Below, one piece after another: positions 11,572 to 23,594 of a DNA stretch of 64,000 nucleotides; positions within the stretch are counted from its first letter, which is position 1, and every line of letters starts with the position of its first letter. The DNA is taken from the NCBI RefSeq assembly GCF_014839835.1, contig NC_071627.1, forward strand, positions 4,837,001 through 4,901,000. Reading direction: 5' to 3'. The notes below the pieces were generated by a model, which did not search any database, was not told where the DNA came from, and was given only the letters and a program-made list of their open reading frames with translations. The DNA comes from Dryobates pubescens (Eukaryota > Chordata > Aves > Piciformes > Picidae). The position numbers were made by a program, and so were the translations under genes.

Positions 11572-11845
11572 GAGGGGGAGAGGGGAGCAAAACTAGAAGT
11601 GGGTAGATTGAGATTGGACATTAGGAAGAAGTTCTTCCCCGTGAGCATGGTGAGACATTGGAAGAGGTTACCCAGAGAGTGGTAAAAGCCTCATCCCTGG
11701 AGGTTTTTAAGGCCAGGCTGGATGTGGCTCTGAACAACCTCATGTAGTGTGAGGTGTCCCAGCCCATGGCAGGGGGGTTGGAACTGGATGATCCTTGAGG
11801 TCCCTTCCAACCCTAACAGTTCCATGATTCTATGATTCTTATAGT
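11400..11845 (+). mobile_element. CR1 LINE 3' fragment near gene 2 promoter
   Basis: This is a sense CR1 3' segment containing a GACATTAGGAAGAAGTTCTT-like stretch, the phrase CCTGGAGGTTTTTAAGGCC, and a terminus GGTCCCTTCCAACCC plus ATTCTATGATTCT. It is 5'-truncated. A run of 33 G (11538-11570) lies inside it, apparently expanded from a short G tract normally present in CR1. The element ends about 130 bp before the gene 2 CSE. Confidence 0.8.
11538..11570 (+). repeat. homopolymer run of 33 G
   Basis: The run is unbroken and lies in a CR1 copy upstream of gene 2. It could form G-quadruplex structures and is likely length-variable between individuals; the exact length in an assembly is also error-prone. 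Confidence 0.9.
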
Positions 11846-11973
11846 GTCAGGACAATTGTGCAGAGAAGGGCAGGGCTTTTTCCATGACACCAGTCTTTTG
11901 GCTCCGTTTGGTACCGAGAGAGCAGTTGCCAGCAGCTAAACCCGAGGCATTACTGCCAGCCAGAAGCAGAGGA

Positions 11974-12013
11974 ACCATTCCCGCTGCCGACGCTGGGTGG
12001 CGGTGTTGACCAC
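11974..12013 (+). promoter_or_regulatory. CSE/CTCF-like promoter element, gene 2
   Basis: This is the consensus form, with both CGCT cores (CCCGCTGCCGACGCTGGG) and TGGCGGTGTTGACCAC, 152 bp before the ATG. Upstream of it only about 130 bp of unit-type promoter sequence remains before the CR1 terminus. Confidence 0.65.
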
Positions 12014-12164
12014 GGACCGGCAGCTTCCTCGGCCCGCCCAGGCTTTGCAGCATTGGCACACAAAAACAGCCGACATAGCTGCTCGGGAACGCAGGCGGAC
12101 TGCTCGGGGGATTGAAGAAGACCTTCTCCGTAGTCCCTGACAAACACTGGGACGCTGCTTCCAA

Positions 12165-14606
12165 ATGCCGGGAAGCCGGGAGGACGCTGCCTGGCTTTTA
12201 TGGAGAGGAATGGAGTGGAACAGCAGACGGAGCAGAGGCAGCCCCAGGCAAGTGATCTTGTTCCTTCTGTGCGTTTGCGTGTGGCAGAGCGGGGCCGAAA
12301 GCCTCCGCTATTCTCTGGCGGAGGAGATGGAGAGGGACTCCTTTGTGGGCAATATTGCCCAGGACCTGGGGCTTACTCCGAGCCAGCTGGCAGCTCGCAA
12401 GGCGCGCGTTGTGTCGGAGGGGAACCAGCAGCTTTTCCGCCTCAACCCGAGCACCGGAGTGCTGACGGCCAAGGAATCTCTGGACCGAGAGGAGATCTGT
12501 CCTCAGAGCGAGACCTGTACCCTCTTTTTTACGGTCTTCTTGGACAATCCTTTAGAACTGATCCGAGGGGACGTGGTGGTTCTTGATGTGAATGATAATT
12601 CCCCCACGTTCCCAGAGAAGGAGATGGTTTTAGAAATTCTTGAAACCACATCTCCGGGTTTCCGTTTTCCTCTGGAAAGAGCACAGGATACTGATATGGG
12701 CAGCAACAGTTTGCAGAACTACAGCCTCGGGTCTAATTCGCATTTCTCCCTTGCTATCAAAACAAGGAATGATGGAGAAAAATATGCCGAGCTCGTACTG
12801 GATCGGCAGCTGGACCGAGAAGAGCAACCGGTCCTGAATTTACTGCTGACAGCCACCGACGGAGGCTCTCCACCCAGGTCAGGCACGGCTCAGATTCGGA
12901 TCGTGGTGCTTGATGCCAATGACAACACCCCGATGTTCAGTCAGGAGGTCTACGAGGTGCGTGTGGCTGAGAACAGCCCCACAGGGCAGCTGGTGATGAG
13001 AGTCACGGCCACGGATCCCGACGAAGGGTCCAATGGGAAAGTGCAGTACACCTTCACACAGATATCAAAAGGATCTCGGCAGCTCTTCATACTGAACGCT
13101 GACACGGGAGAAATCCGGGTGGCAGGAAACCTGGACTTTGAAGAAATGAAAAAGCACGAGATGATGGTGAGGGCAGCCGATGGTGGGGGTCTCTCTGCGC
13201 ATTCCAAAGTGCTGGTGGAGATCGTGGACATGAACGACAACACCCCGGAGATACAGCTGACCTCACACACTGCCTCCATTCCCGAGGACGCTCCGCTACG
13301 CACACTGGTGGCACTCTTCAGCGTGCGGGACAGAGACGCCGGTGACAACGGCAGGACAGAGTGTACCATCGAAGGGGACGTGCCCTTCACTCTCACCCCC
13401 ACTTTCGATAATTACTACGAGCTGAGAACCAACGCGGCGCTGGACAGGGAGACGACGGCAGAGTATAACATCAGCATCCGAGCGACGGACTGGGGCCCGC
13501 AGCGCCTGAGCTCTCGGCAGAGCCTGTGGGTGCAGGTGTCGGACGTGAACGACAACGCCCCCGCCTTCAGCCAGGAGCTCTACAGCATGTGGGTGACGGA
13601 GAACAACAGCCCCATGGTGCGCATCGGCAGCGTGCAGGCCAGCGACGCGGACGCGGGCAGCAACGCGCGCGTGCAGTACGCGCTGGTGCGTGAGGAGGGC
13701 GAGGAGCAGCCGGCGGTGTCGGTGAGCTCGGAGAGCGGCGACGTGTACGTGGTGCGCTCGCTGGACTACGAGCGGGTGCGCGCCTTGGAGGTGTGGGTGA
13801 GCGCGGCCGACGGCGGCTGGCCGGCGCTGAGCGCGCGGGCGCTGCTGCGCGTGCTGGTGCGCGACGAGAACGACAACGCGCCGGTGGTGCTGCACCCTGG
13901 TGCCGAGAGCGGCGCGGGCGCGGGCGAGCTGGTGCCGCGCTGGGCGCCGGCAGGCTACCTGGTGGCCAAGGTGGTGGCGGTGGACGCGGACGCGGGGCAG
14001 AACGCCTGGCTGTCCTACGAGCTGGCCAAGGCCACGGAGCCGGGGCTCTTCCGCCTCGGGCCGCACAGCGGCGAGCTGCGCACGGCGCGGGCCGTGGCCG
14101 AGCGCGACGCGCCCCGACACAGGCTCGTCGTGCTCGTGCGAGACCGCGGCCAGCCGCCGCGCTCGGCCAGCGCCACCCTCGCCATCGCCCTGCTCCACGA
14201 CTTCTCCGACGCCCATGTGCGCCTCAGCCAGGACGCGCCGCCCGCCGAGCCCGACGACACGCTCACTCTCTACCTCATCGCCTGCCTGGCCTGCGTCTCC
14301 GCGCTCTGCCTGGCCACCGGCCTGGCCGCCTTGCTCATGAAGCTGCGGCGGGACAGGCGCAAACAAGCCGAGCCCTTGCCCACCTTCCCGACGGCTGTCG
14401 CCGAGAGCGACGCAGGCTCCCTTCCCCGCAGCCTTGTGTACGACGTGTGCTTGGCCACCGGCACCCTGAGCAGCGACTTTCACTTCCTCGGTCCGCTCTT
14501 GCCCTGCTTCCCTGCCGGGATGCCCCCCGTTATGGCCCCACAGCGGAGCTCCATGTGCTCGCAAGAGGCGTCCAGCCTCGTGGAAGGGAGCGACTGTACT
14601 ACACAG
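12165..14606 (+). CDS. protocadherin gene 2, large exon (EC1-EC6, TM)
   Basis: The exon has 814 codons with the same plan as gene 1: signal peptide to about 44, CX5C loop in EC1, linkers DVNDN 141, DANDN 250, DMNDN 355, DVNDN 460 and DENDN 567, and a helix from about 700. EC2 and EC3 are its own, for example DTDMGSNSLQNYSL in EC2. The EC3-EC4 linker is DMNDNTPEI, where the others have NDNAPEI. In the homogenised half it has two replacements not seen in the other copies: Q for R in GPQRLSS and P for L in RLGPHSGEL. The tail carries KQAEPLP and ends EGSDCTTQ at a GTGAGG donor, phase 0. It is expected to make a homophilic recognition unit distinct from its neighbours through EC2-EC3. Confidence 0.93.
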
Positions 14607-15528
14607 GTGAGGAACAGAATCGGGCCGTAGCGAGACAGAGAAGGGCAGGGTCATTGCGAGGTTAGGGATTGAGCCCTGGGAGTCAGGGGTGTCAGATTTG
14701 TGGGTATCTGTTTTTTAATGGGACTTCTGGAAGGGAGGAGGTTATACAGAGTGCCTGGAGAGTGCTTCTGTATGTATTGTGGATGTCTCAGATGCTTCTG
14801 TCCTCCTGACTGACCTCACCCCTCTGCAACCCGGTTTATGCCATGAGATCAAATCTGGGGTGGTATGATTGGTTCTGGCAGATTGTGGGTGCTTTCCATG
14901 TAGCGTTTACAGCTCTTTAGGAGTCAGAACTGGAAATACAGCACTCCTAGGGACATGTCATCCTAGAACAGATAGAACCTGGAATGTAGTGATCTAGCGT
15001 TAACAAAGACAGTGGTGTAAGGGTATGTGCCATCATTGATACCCCCTCCTGAACTGCTGTTAGGAACTGGTGCTTGGCACCAGTTAGGAACTTGTGCTTG
15101 GCACTAGGAAGTGCTGCTCACCAGGCTGGTGCAGTGCTGAATACAGTCTGTGTGACAAGGTGCTGGAGGCCAGACAAGGTGCTGGAGGCCATGAAGCATC
15201 TTGTCTCGGTTAAAATTTTGACTTACATTTCTATTTGCTATGAGTGGACAGTACAGGCCACAAAGATACAATTCCCAGCTATTTGTGAAGCAACCAGCCA
15301 TTACCTTTCTAGCACAGTCAGTTGATTCTGGACAGCATCAGCACCCTTCAGAAAGCTGATGTGAACTTAGTCGTACCCTATTTTAGGTCAGAAACCCAGC
15401 ACCTGATCCACACTGCTCTGTGGCTCTAGGTAGAGAAGGGTGGTGCCAAAGGCAGTGGTGTCAGATATGACTTCTAAGCGTCTTGTTAACCTTCCATGCA
15501 CAAATTGCAACATCTCTCTTCTTTGAAG

Positions 15529-15642
15529 GCTCCCGCCTCCCAAGGTATGGATCCTAAACTTGCCAAAGCAGCTTGTGCTGCCAACAATGAAATGGAGCTA
15601 AATGTCAATTCTGAACAAAACCCTTGGCTCACCCATCAGTAA
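15529..15642 (+). CDS. gene 2 private exon 2
   Basis: The acceptor is CTCTCTTCTTTGAAG, an AAG instead of CAG and so weaker. The phase-0 frame encodes APASQGMDPKLAKAA and so on to NPWLTHQ and TAA, 37 residues, after a 922-bp intron. The donor CA|GTAAGTGA ends the exon at 15638 if it is used. The Gly-Arg start is missing as in genes 1 and 6. This is the most divergent exon 2 at its N-terminal half. Confidence 0.65.
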   Translation, partial: APASQGMDPKLAKAACAANNEMELNVNSEQNPWLTHQ

Positions 15643-16013
15643 GTGAAGACAAAGACAAGCTTGTCTGTCCTCACCAGCTGATGTCCTCACTGGGAAGAAA
15701 GAAAAAGAGACCAAACACAGACTAAATATGTATCAGGGAGGTATAAGTCTTCTCTGAGAGAGAGCAAACCCCCTCTGCCCTCAAGCAGTATTTTATTCCT
15801 GTAGGTATTTTGCAGTTGTTACATGGATGGATGGAGGACTGTGTTGCATGCTGATTACAACAAGTCTTGGTTCGTGTTTGTGAGGGGAATACTGTAAGAG
15901 AAATACTACAAACTGAAAGCAGAGCTTCAAGGTAACTTTCTCCTACATCCTGTTTTCTGTGTTGTGGATTAGTTTTTTGTATGGCTCTGTAACAATGTTT
16001 TAGTTGTCTGCAG

Positions 16014-16176
16014 TCTGGTCAATCCCAGGCAAACAGATATGCAGCAGAATGCAGTGGTCCTTGCAAAGAAATTGCTTAATAACAGGCAGAAGCTGGTTAC
16101 AGTAGAAATGGCTGACATTGGCACACCACTTCTGCTTAAGCAGGAGTTTACAGGTATTCCTGGCTCTGAAGAGTGA
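16014..16176 (+). CDS. gene 2 candidate exon 3
   Basis: The acceptor is GTTTTAGTTGTCTGCAG. Joined to exon 2 the frame reads H-L-V-N-P-R, QTDMQQNAVVLAKK, NNRQKLVT and EFTGIPGSEE, then TGA where the other copies have Trp. An in-frame CCA is inserted relative to the others (GTPLLL for GTLLL). Exons 1-3 sum to 2715 nt, a multiple of three. It therefore makes a shorter tail than gene 1. Confidence 0.5.
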
Positions 16177-16482
16177 GATTTGAGCAAAGTGTGGGTTTGG
16201 TGTTTTGGTTTTTGTTGTTGTTGTGTTGGGATTTTTTAGCATGAAGCTGAAATGTGTATTCCAGAGTTTTGAATATAATGTCACAGACAATTGATAGCAC
16301 TCTTTGTGGATTTGCTGTAAAATTGACTAAGGCACTTACAGGGAGATTAAGACACTGTAGAGGCCATCAAGCAGCTTTCTGTTTTCCTTTCTTTAACTGG
16401 TACTCATTTATAAAGTTGTGTGATATTTCCTTTTAAGTGTGAAATGCCTGACAGCAGAATAAAAAAAAAAAAACCACAACAC

Positions 16483-16488
16483 AATAAA
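16483..16488 (+). terminator. poly(A) signal, gene 2
   Basis: AATAAA is followed by the shared TCCCTTGGCTGAGTGTGCTG element. Another AATAAA lies 25 bp earlier, at 16458, at the start of an A-run. Confidence 0.65.
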
Positions 16489-16499
16489 AACTACTTAGA

Positions 16500-17330
16500 C
16501 CTCCCTTGGCTGAGTGTGCTGTCTGGGAGATCACTTGTCACAGCCATTGCCAAGGAAATTGCATCCCCAAAAGCAGGATTTCAGGAACAAATGCAAGCCT
16601 TTGTAGCAGATGTTATGGAGGGGAAAACAGAGCAACGTGGACATAGTCCATTCTCAGGTGTTGGATCAAAGTGGAGGGCTCCCAGCCTGCGAGATTGTGA
16701 ATTAGGGAAACAATCTTGGTCTGTTCCAGAAACACATGAACGTTGCTGTGGTTCATGACCCAGATCACTCTGCATAATGGACACCTTCAACCATGCGCAT
16801 CTTGTTATGTTACACAGCATAAAAGCTCCATGTGCACAAAGAGATCTGGTTTTTGTGTCCAAGCCTGGACCAGCAGCTTGATCCAGCAGAAGAGGTTGCT
16901 TTGCTGCTTTCTTGAATACATCCCACAGAGGATTCCCAGATGGATGCTGTTTATCATCATGGCATGGCAATAGCAAGGCCAGTGCTTTGGCTCTCTGCAT
17001 TCCTCTCCGTGTCCCCTACCCAAGATCAGTTTCAGAACAGACTTAGGTAGCAGCAAGTTCAATTTCCTGAAGCCCATCTGGCCAGGCTGCCAACACAGCA
17101 CTGTGCCATGGTTGGAAGCACCAATGTCGCCCTTCCTCAAGCAATATTATGCTTCAGCTTTGCTACAGCCATTTCTGCAGTGCTTCAAGAATGAGGTCAG
17201 ATCTGAGGCCCCAGCTTAATTCTTCTGTCACTTGCTGTCCAGTCACTTGTTGACCTCTTATTTCATGCTGAGATGCAATGACAAGGTCGGGCAGACAAAT
17301 CACTTGCTTAGTGGACTGCACATGGCAGTT
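16500..17330. other. post-poly(A) spacer, unit 2
   Basis: No gene is seen. The sequence aligns by eye with the post-poly(A) flanks of the other units (GCAGGATTTCAGGAACAA, then TTATGGAGGGGAAAACAGAG, later a CAGCAGCTTGATCCAGC-like phrase). It is duplicated non-coding spacer. Confidence 0.5.
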
Positions 17331-17700
17331 GGGTTTGAATGGTGTTGGGAGAGAATGTTATAGAATGTTGTAGAACAGAAGTGGAAGTAGAAATAGAAAT
17401 AGAAGTAGAAGCATAGACTAGACTAGAAAAGAAAAGAAAGAATAAGAGATCAACACCTTGCCCTCCACTTCCCTTCATCAAGAAGCTGTAGAGAGCAATA
17501 AGGTCACCCTGCAGCCTCCTATTCTCCAAACTAGACAACCCCAAATCCTTAGTGACTCCTCAGGGGCCGTTCATTTCCTCCCTGTCTCCAGATTTGTTGT
17601 CCTCTCCTGGATGCATTCCAGTATCTTCACATTCTTGTTAAAGTGTGGGACCCAGAACTGCACGCAGTCCTCAAGGTGAGGTCACAACAATGATAAACAC
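17331..17700 (-). mobile_element. CR1 LINE 3' end, antisense, with tail repeat
   Basis: The segment 17440-17700 is the reverse complement of a CR1 3' region (CTGCAGCCTCCTATTCTCC, then a CTGGATGCATTCCAG phrase). The A-rich repeat at 17371-17437 (AGAAATAGAAGTAGAAG) lies where the element's 3' tail should be and is probably an expanded tail. The bases at 17700-18140 hold nothing I recognise. Confidence 0.65.
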
Positions 17701-18139
17701 AGCAGGATAATCTTCCCTTCTAACTGGCTGGTCATGCTGTGTGTCAGGGTCTGAGCTGACTCTGCTGTTGTGTGTTCAGTACCATGCTGTCGTCGTGCCA
17801 GCTTCAAAATGGAAATGCTGTCTGGAGCAAACTATCATGGGGCTTGAAATTCAGGTTGTAATATGAGAGGCTTCTTGTTCTGGTTGATCCTTCCAGTTTC
17901 TGGGTTTGGGGTGTTGGCCCTTTTCACTGGGCAGGCTGCCAGCTGGGAAGGTGGGGGGGTCACTGGTTTCTGCTGCTGCTTCTGCATTTTGCTGCATTTC
18001 TGCAAACAGGCTAAGGCCATTGTGCAATGTATTATCTCATTAAATCCCTGATCTCAACCCAAGGATTTTTTTGTGTGTTAATTTCCCTCCCATCTATGTG
18101 GGGGGAATTGGGCTTGTGAGAGAGGGCTATGTTAACCCA

Positions 18140-18960
18140 GGACACTCTGATGCATTTAAACAGGATGTGGCTTTCCCTCTTGGCTGCCAGAGCTCACTGC
18201 TGACATGTTTTTGGCTTACTGTCAACTGACAGCCCCAGACCCCTTTCTGTGGGGCTGCTCTCCAATCACTCCTCTTCACACTTATACTTGTGCCCAGTGT
18301 TACTCTATCCCAGGTGCAGAATCTGGCATTTGGACTTGTTCCATTTCATGCCACTGATGATTCCCCAGCACTCCAGTATATCGGGAGGTCACTGCAAGGC
18401 CTCTTTTTCCTTAAGACAGTTGACAGCAGCCCCCAGTATGGTATTGTCAACAAAGGTGTGAATGGTGTATTCATCTCCTGCATCCAGCTCATCCATATAT
18501 ATTCTGAACAGAAACTAAACTCTGAGGACAGCACTCATGACTGGTTGCCAATCATATGTAGCTGCCCAATCACTACAACCTTTTGATTCTTGACTTTCAG
18601 CCAGTTGGTTCTTCAGCAAGCACACCATGAAACTGCCCACCTTAATCTTTGATGTGTCCAGGAGGATGCTGTGAGGAACAGCAGCAAAAGCTTTATGAAG
18701 ATCTGGAAAAACAACATCCACCACCATGCTTTCATTCTGTAGCCAGCTGACCTTATCATAGAAGGATATAAAATTAGTTAAACAGGACTGAACCTATGTT
18801 GATTGGACCTAATGACTGCACTGCTCTTGAAATGATTTTCAACAGTACCCATGATGATCTCCTCCAGCAACTGAGTTCAGTCTAAAAGATGTGTGGGTTC
18901 CCTGCTCTTCCTTTAACCTTCTTGTAAATTGGGAGAACACTGACAAGTTTCCAGTCAGCA
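18140..18960 (-). mobile_element. CR1 LINE relic, reverse transcriptase part
   Basis: Minus-strand pieces include VVFPDLHKAFAAVPHSILLD, typical of CR1 reverse transcriptase, in a broken frame. The copy is homologous in position to the relic at 785-2340. Confidence 0.75.
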
Positions 18961-18989
18961 GCAGGGATCTGTACAGTCTTCCAAGATGG

Positions 18990-19680
18990 AGAACATTTGC
19001 CCTTTCTCCTTCTGCTCTGTGAACTGTGCTTGAGCCTTGTCTTACCTGTTCCTTTTCAGAAGGACTGGCACTCCAGGTGTAACAACATATTGTTTGAATG
19101 CAGGCATGTGTCATGGAATATTGGGAAACTCTCATACTGTGATGTGTTGCAGTTCCAAAGTGTGACACTGCAACCCAAGATCCCCTTGTCTGTGAAATAA
19201 AGAGAACAGCCAAAGGCCTTGTGTGGAGACAATGGTCTGTGTAGAGATGTTGTTTCTGGGAAAGCTTTGTGAATGTCCTCAAGCAAGTTGGAGTTTTCCC
19301 TACTGTTGTCCTTTGAGGTAAGGGTGAGCAGGTACGTTCCTTTAATTTGGAGATGAGGCCTGTAATGGAAAATCAGGACAATTGTGGGGAGCAGGGAATA
19401 GCTGACAGGGTTCTTTGCATTTTCTGAGCACTGAGCTTCTGGCTCCCTTAAGAGCAGTTGTGAGTGTGCAAAGATCTCTGCAAAGCAGCAAGAAGGGACA
19501 GGTAAGCTTTGCAACTCTCCCAACAGCTCCAGCTGCAGATGTCAAATGTAAGGATGTTATAGGAGAGTCCAAGAAGACACTCCTGACAAGTTACAAGGTT
19601 CAGACTAGACCCTTGTGCTTTCTAAGCTACTCAGATTAAAGTCTGTGTGTGACTGGATCCATTCTTAGCCCTTGATTATA
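18990..19680. repeat. conserved spacer block, copy 3
   Basis: This is a full copy of the block described at 2341, beginning TTGCCCTTTCTCCTTCTGC and running through GGAGACAATGGTCTGTG and GCTCCAGCTGCAGATG to a GTGACTGGATCCATTCTTAG phrase. No open frame is conserved between copies. Confidence 0.6.
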
Positions 19681-20953
19681 AAGAGAACTTCAGATCCCAG
19701 GTTATGCCACAGTCCAGTTTATAGTAGTGTTGTGCAAGACTCCCAGTGCTTCCCTATTTCAACTAAGCAAAAGTTTAAGTGAAAATCAGTTACAGTTTGT
19801 GGCCTGAGGCCTCCTCTCTCCAGTCTCTCATGCTAAGCGCAGTCACTCAAGCTGCGTTATAGCAAAACAACTTTCAGTTCAATCTAGTTTAAAGCAATCA
19901 CAAAATTAATTCTAATACTGTATGCCTTATTTTTGTTCACAACAGTCCCCTTTTTGCTCTACCCAGCAGACCTGATATTAAGCGGAGTTGTAGCCTTCAC
20001 TTTTTGTTTTCTAGGAGTTAGACTGGTTTTGAACTTTTCCCCAGTACATTGCATGTTCATTTCCCGGAACTCCACAGTGGCTCGGCAGAAGCAGTCACGA
20101 TCTAAGTCAATTCTCATTGCCAATGTCGAGTGCCGGATACTGGTGGCTTTGTCTGGTCATCATTTACAGTTCACAGCAGGACAGTCTGGTTAGGACCTTT
20201 TAGCTATTTCCAGGACCTCGTTAAACATCAAGTAATCATTTTGCTCTTTCCAATCACACATTTTATGTTAAGACAAGATTAGCTTATTTTTGCTTTATTT
20301 TTTACGAAGTTTGTGTTTGAATCTTTTTAAGCTATCACTTGAATGGTTCCTTTAATGCCCCTTTCATCGGTGTTCTTAGATCCCTGCTCTTTGCTATTGT
20401 TCAGCTTATCTCCTCTTTAGCGTTTGCAATATCAGGGGTTTGAATTAATCGCTTCCTCTACTTGCCTTTTGTAGTGGTTTACCGTATGTCCCTACACAGA
20501 TGCAGGAGTTCGGGTGTGACCAGTGAGTACCTTCAGAGTGTTTCTAAGACGGGGTAGTAACATCAGTGGAAAAAGGTCTGGGTACGTCCAGAACATACAA
20601 ACAAGCTGAAGTGTGTCGACATTTCTGTGGATCAGGGGACATGTGAAACGAATGTGTTAGATACTGACACAGCTTATCCTTGAGGGCAGGGTGAGCAGGC
20701 GGCAGGGGATGACACTCAGGACAGAAAAGCTTTTTAATTGAGATGTATGTAACAATGGGTGAAAAAATAGAATTAGGGTGATGTGTCGTAGAATCAGCAT
20801 TGCCATTCTCCTGTGGTGGTGAGCTTGGGTGAAGTGACACAATTTCTTTTGGGGATTTTTCCCTAACAGCACTCTTTTCGCTCCACTTTTGCACGAAGAG
20901 AGTACCTGGAAAAAGCAAAGTCTAAGACAGCAACACCGGCCAGAAGCAGAGGA
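19681..20953 (+). promoter_or_regulatory. upstream region of gene 3
   Basis: No gene is seen. It includes the distal block (about 20200-20420, with GGTTCCTTTAATGCCCC) and, from about 20800, the proximal phrase TCCTGTGGTGGTGAGCTTGG that precedes the CSE in most units. An open frame runs upstream from the gene 3 ATG to about 20889, but it begins at TTG and contains no ATG, so it is untranslated leader. Confidence 0.45.
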
Positions 20954-20993
20954 ACCATTCCCGTTGCCGACGCTGGGTGGCGGTGTTGACCAC
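20954..20993 (+). promoter_or_regulatory. CSE/CTCF-like promoter element, gene 3
   Basis: The first core is CCCGTTGCC instead of CCCGCTGCC, while the second, GACGCTGGGTGGCGGTG, is intact. It lies 163 bp before the ATG. Confidence 0.62.
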
Positions 20994-21155
20994 GGACAGA
21001 CAGCTTCCTCTGCCCGCCCCGCCTCGGCAGCACCGGCACACAAAAACAGCCGAGAGAGCTGCTCGGGAACGGCAGAAGGGAACGCAGCCGGACTGCTCAG
21101 GGGCTTGCAGAAGCCATTTCTGATAAGCACTGCTCCGCCTGGACACTGCTTACAA

Positions 21156-23594
21156 ATGCCGGGAAGCCGGGAGGACGCTGTCTGGCTTTTGTGGAAAGGA
21201 ATGGCGTGGAACGGGAGACGGAGCGGAGGCAGCCTCAGGCAAGTGATCTTGTTCCTTCTGTGCGTTTGCGTGTGGCAGAGCGGGGCCGAAAGCCTCCGCT
21301 ATTCTCTGGCAGAGGAGATGGAGAGGGACTCCTTTGTGGGCAATGTTGCCCAGGACCTGGGGCTTACCCCGAGCCAGCTGGCAGCTCGCAAGGCGCGCGT
21401 TGTGTCGGAGGGGAACCAGCAGCTTTTCCGCCTCAACCCGAGCACCGGAGTGCTGACGGCCAAGGAATCTCTGGACCGAGAGGAGATCTGTCCTCAGAGC
21501 GAGACCTGTACGCTCTTCTTTACACTCTTTCTTGATAACCCATTGCAGCTGATCCGAGGGGAGGTGGAGGTTGTTGACGTGAATGACAACTCCCCTGTGT
21601 TCCCAGAGAAGGAGATGGTTTTAGAGATTTCCGAAATGACATCTCCAGGGTCCCATTTCCCACTGCAAATTGCCCGTGACAAGGACGTGGGCAGCAACGG
21701 GTTGCAGAATTACAGCCTCGAGTCCAATTCGCATTTCTCCCTCGCTTTCGGAAGGGGGAAAGGAGGAAAATATCCAGAACTCGTTCTAGAGAGACAGCTG
21801 GACAGAGAAGAACTGCGAGAAATTTATTTACTCCTAATTGCAGTGGACGGGGGTTTGCCTCCAAGGTCAGGCACGGCTCAGATCCGGATCGTGGTGTTGG
21901 ATGCCAACGACAACACCCCGATGTTCAGTCGGGAAGTCTATGAAGTGAGCGTGGCAGAGAACAGCCCCCCGGGGCAGCTGGTGGCCAGAGTAGAGGCAAG
22001 AGATCCTGACGCAGGGTCCTACGGGGAAGTGCAGTACGCCTTCACACAGACATTGGAGGGGTCTCAGCAGCTCTTTGACCTAAACCCTGACACGGGAGAG
22101 ATTCGAGTGACGGGAAAACTGGACTTCGAGGATGCGAAAAAACACGAGATGGTGGTGAAAGCCAGCGACGGTGGAGGGCTGTATACTACTTGCAAAGTGC
22201 ACGTGGAGGTGGTGGATGTGAACGATAATGCCCCGGAGATACAGCTAACCTCACACACTGCATCCATTCCCGAGGACGCACCACCACGCACACTGGTGGC
22301 CCTCTTCAGCGTACGGGACCGGGACGCCGGCGAAAACGGAAGGACGGAGTGCACCATCGAAGGGGACTTGCCTTTCACTCTCACCCCCACCTTCGGCAAT
22401 TTCTACGAGCTGAGAACCAACGCGGCGCTGGACAGGGAGACGACGGCAGAGTACAACATCAGCATCCGAGCGACGGACTGGGGCCCGCGGCGCCTGAGCT
22501 CTCGGCAGAGCCTGTGGGTGCAGGTGTCGGACGTGAACGACAACGCCCCCGCCTTCAGCCAGGAGCTCTACAGCATGTGGGTGACGGAGAACAACAGCCC
22601 CATGGTGCGCATCGGCAGCGTGCAGGCCAGCGACGCGGACGCGGGCAGCAACGCGCGCGTGCAGTACGCGCTGGTGCGTGAGGAGGGCGAGGAGCAGCCG
22701 GCGGTGTCGGTGAGCTCGGAGAGCGGCGACGTGTACGTGGTGCGCTCGCTGGACTACGAGCGGGTGCGCGCCTTGGAGGTGTGGGTGAGCGCGGCCGACG
22801 GCGGCTGGCCGGCGCTGAGCGCGCGGGCGCTGCTGCGCGTGCTGGTGCGCGACGAGAACGACAACGCGCCGGTGGTGCTGCACCCTGGTGCCGAGAGCGG
22901 CGCGGGCGCGGGCGAGCTGGTGCCGCGCTGGGCGCCGGCAGGCTACCTGGTGGCCAAGGTGGTGGCGGTGGACGCGGACGCGGGGCAGAACGCCTGGCTG
23001 TCCTACGAGCTGGCCAAGGCCACGGAGCCGGGGCTCTTCCGCCTCGGGCTGCACAGCGGCGAGCTGCGCACGGCGCGGGCCGTGGCCGAGCGCGACGCGC
23101 CCCGACACAGGCTCGTCGTGCTCGTGCGAGACCGCGGCCAGCCGCCGCGCTCGGCCAGCGCCACCCTCGCCATCGCCCTGCTCCACGACTTCTCCGACGC
23201 CCATGTGCGCCTCAGCCAGGACGCGCCGCCCGCCGAGCCCGACGACACGCTCACTCTCTACCTCATCGCCTGCCTGGCCTGCGTCTCCGCGCTCTGCCTG
23301 GCCACCGGCCTGGCCGCCCTGCTCATGAAGCTGCGGCGGGACAGGCAGAGACACGCCGAGCCCTTGCCCACCTTCCCGACGGCTGTCGCCGAGAGCGACG
23401 CAGGCTCCCTTCCCCGCAGCCTTGTGTACGACGTGTGCTTGGCCACTGGCACCCTGAGTAGCGACTTTCATTTCCTCGGTCCGCTCTTGCCCTGTTTCCC
23501 TGCCGGGATGCCCCCCGGCGGTGCCCCTCAGCGGAGCTCGGTGTGCTCTCAAGAGACGTCCAACCTCGGAGAAGGAGGCCACTCTGCTGCACAG
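21156..23594 (+). CDS. protocadherin gene 3, large exon (EC1-EC6, TM)
   Basis: The exon has 813 codons. The ATG at 21156 is set by alignment with the other six genes. The linkers are DVNDN 141, DANDN 249, DVNDN 354 and 459, and DENDN 566; EC2 is one residue shorter than in gene 1. The helix starts at about 699. EC2 carries AFGRGKGGKYPEL and EC3 DPDAGSYGEVQYAF, both particular to this copy. It has the FGNFYEL variant at the start of the homogenised segment, like genes 5, 6 and 7. The tail begins RQRHAEPLP, unlike RRKHDEP of most copies, and ends EGGHSAAQ at donor GTGGGG, phase 0. Confidence 0.93.

Noticed and set aside
20889-21155. N-terminal extension of gene 3 by 89 codons
   Set aside because: The open frame begins with TTG and has no ATG before 21156. 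The region contains the promoter element and aligns with non-coding leaders of the other genes.
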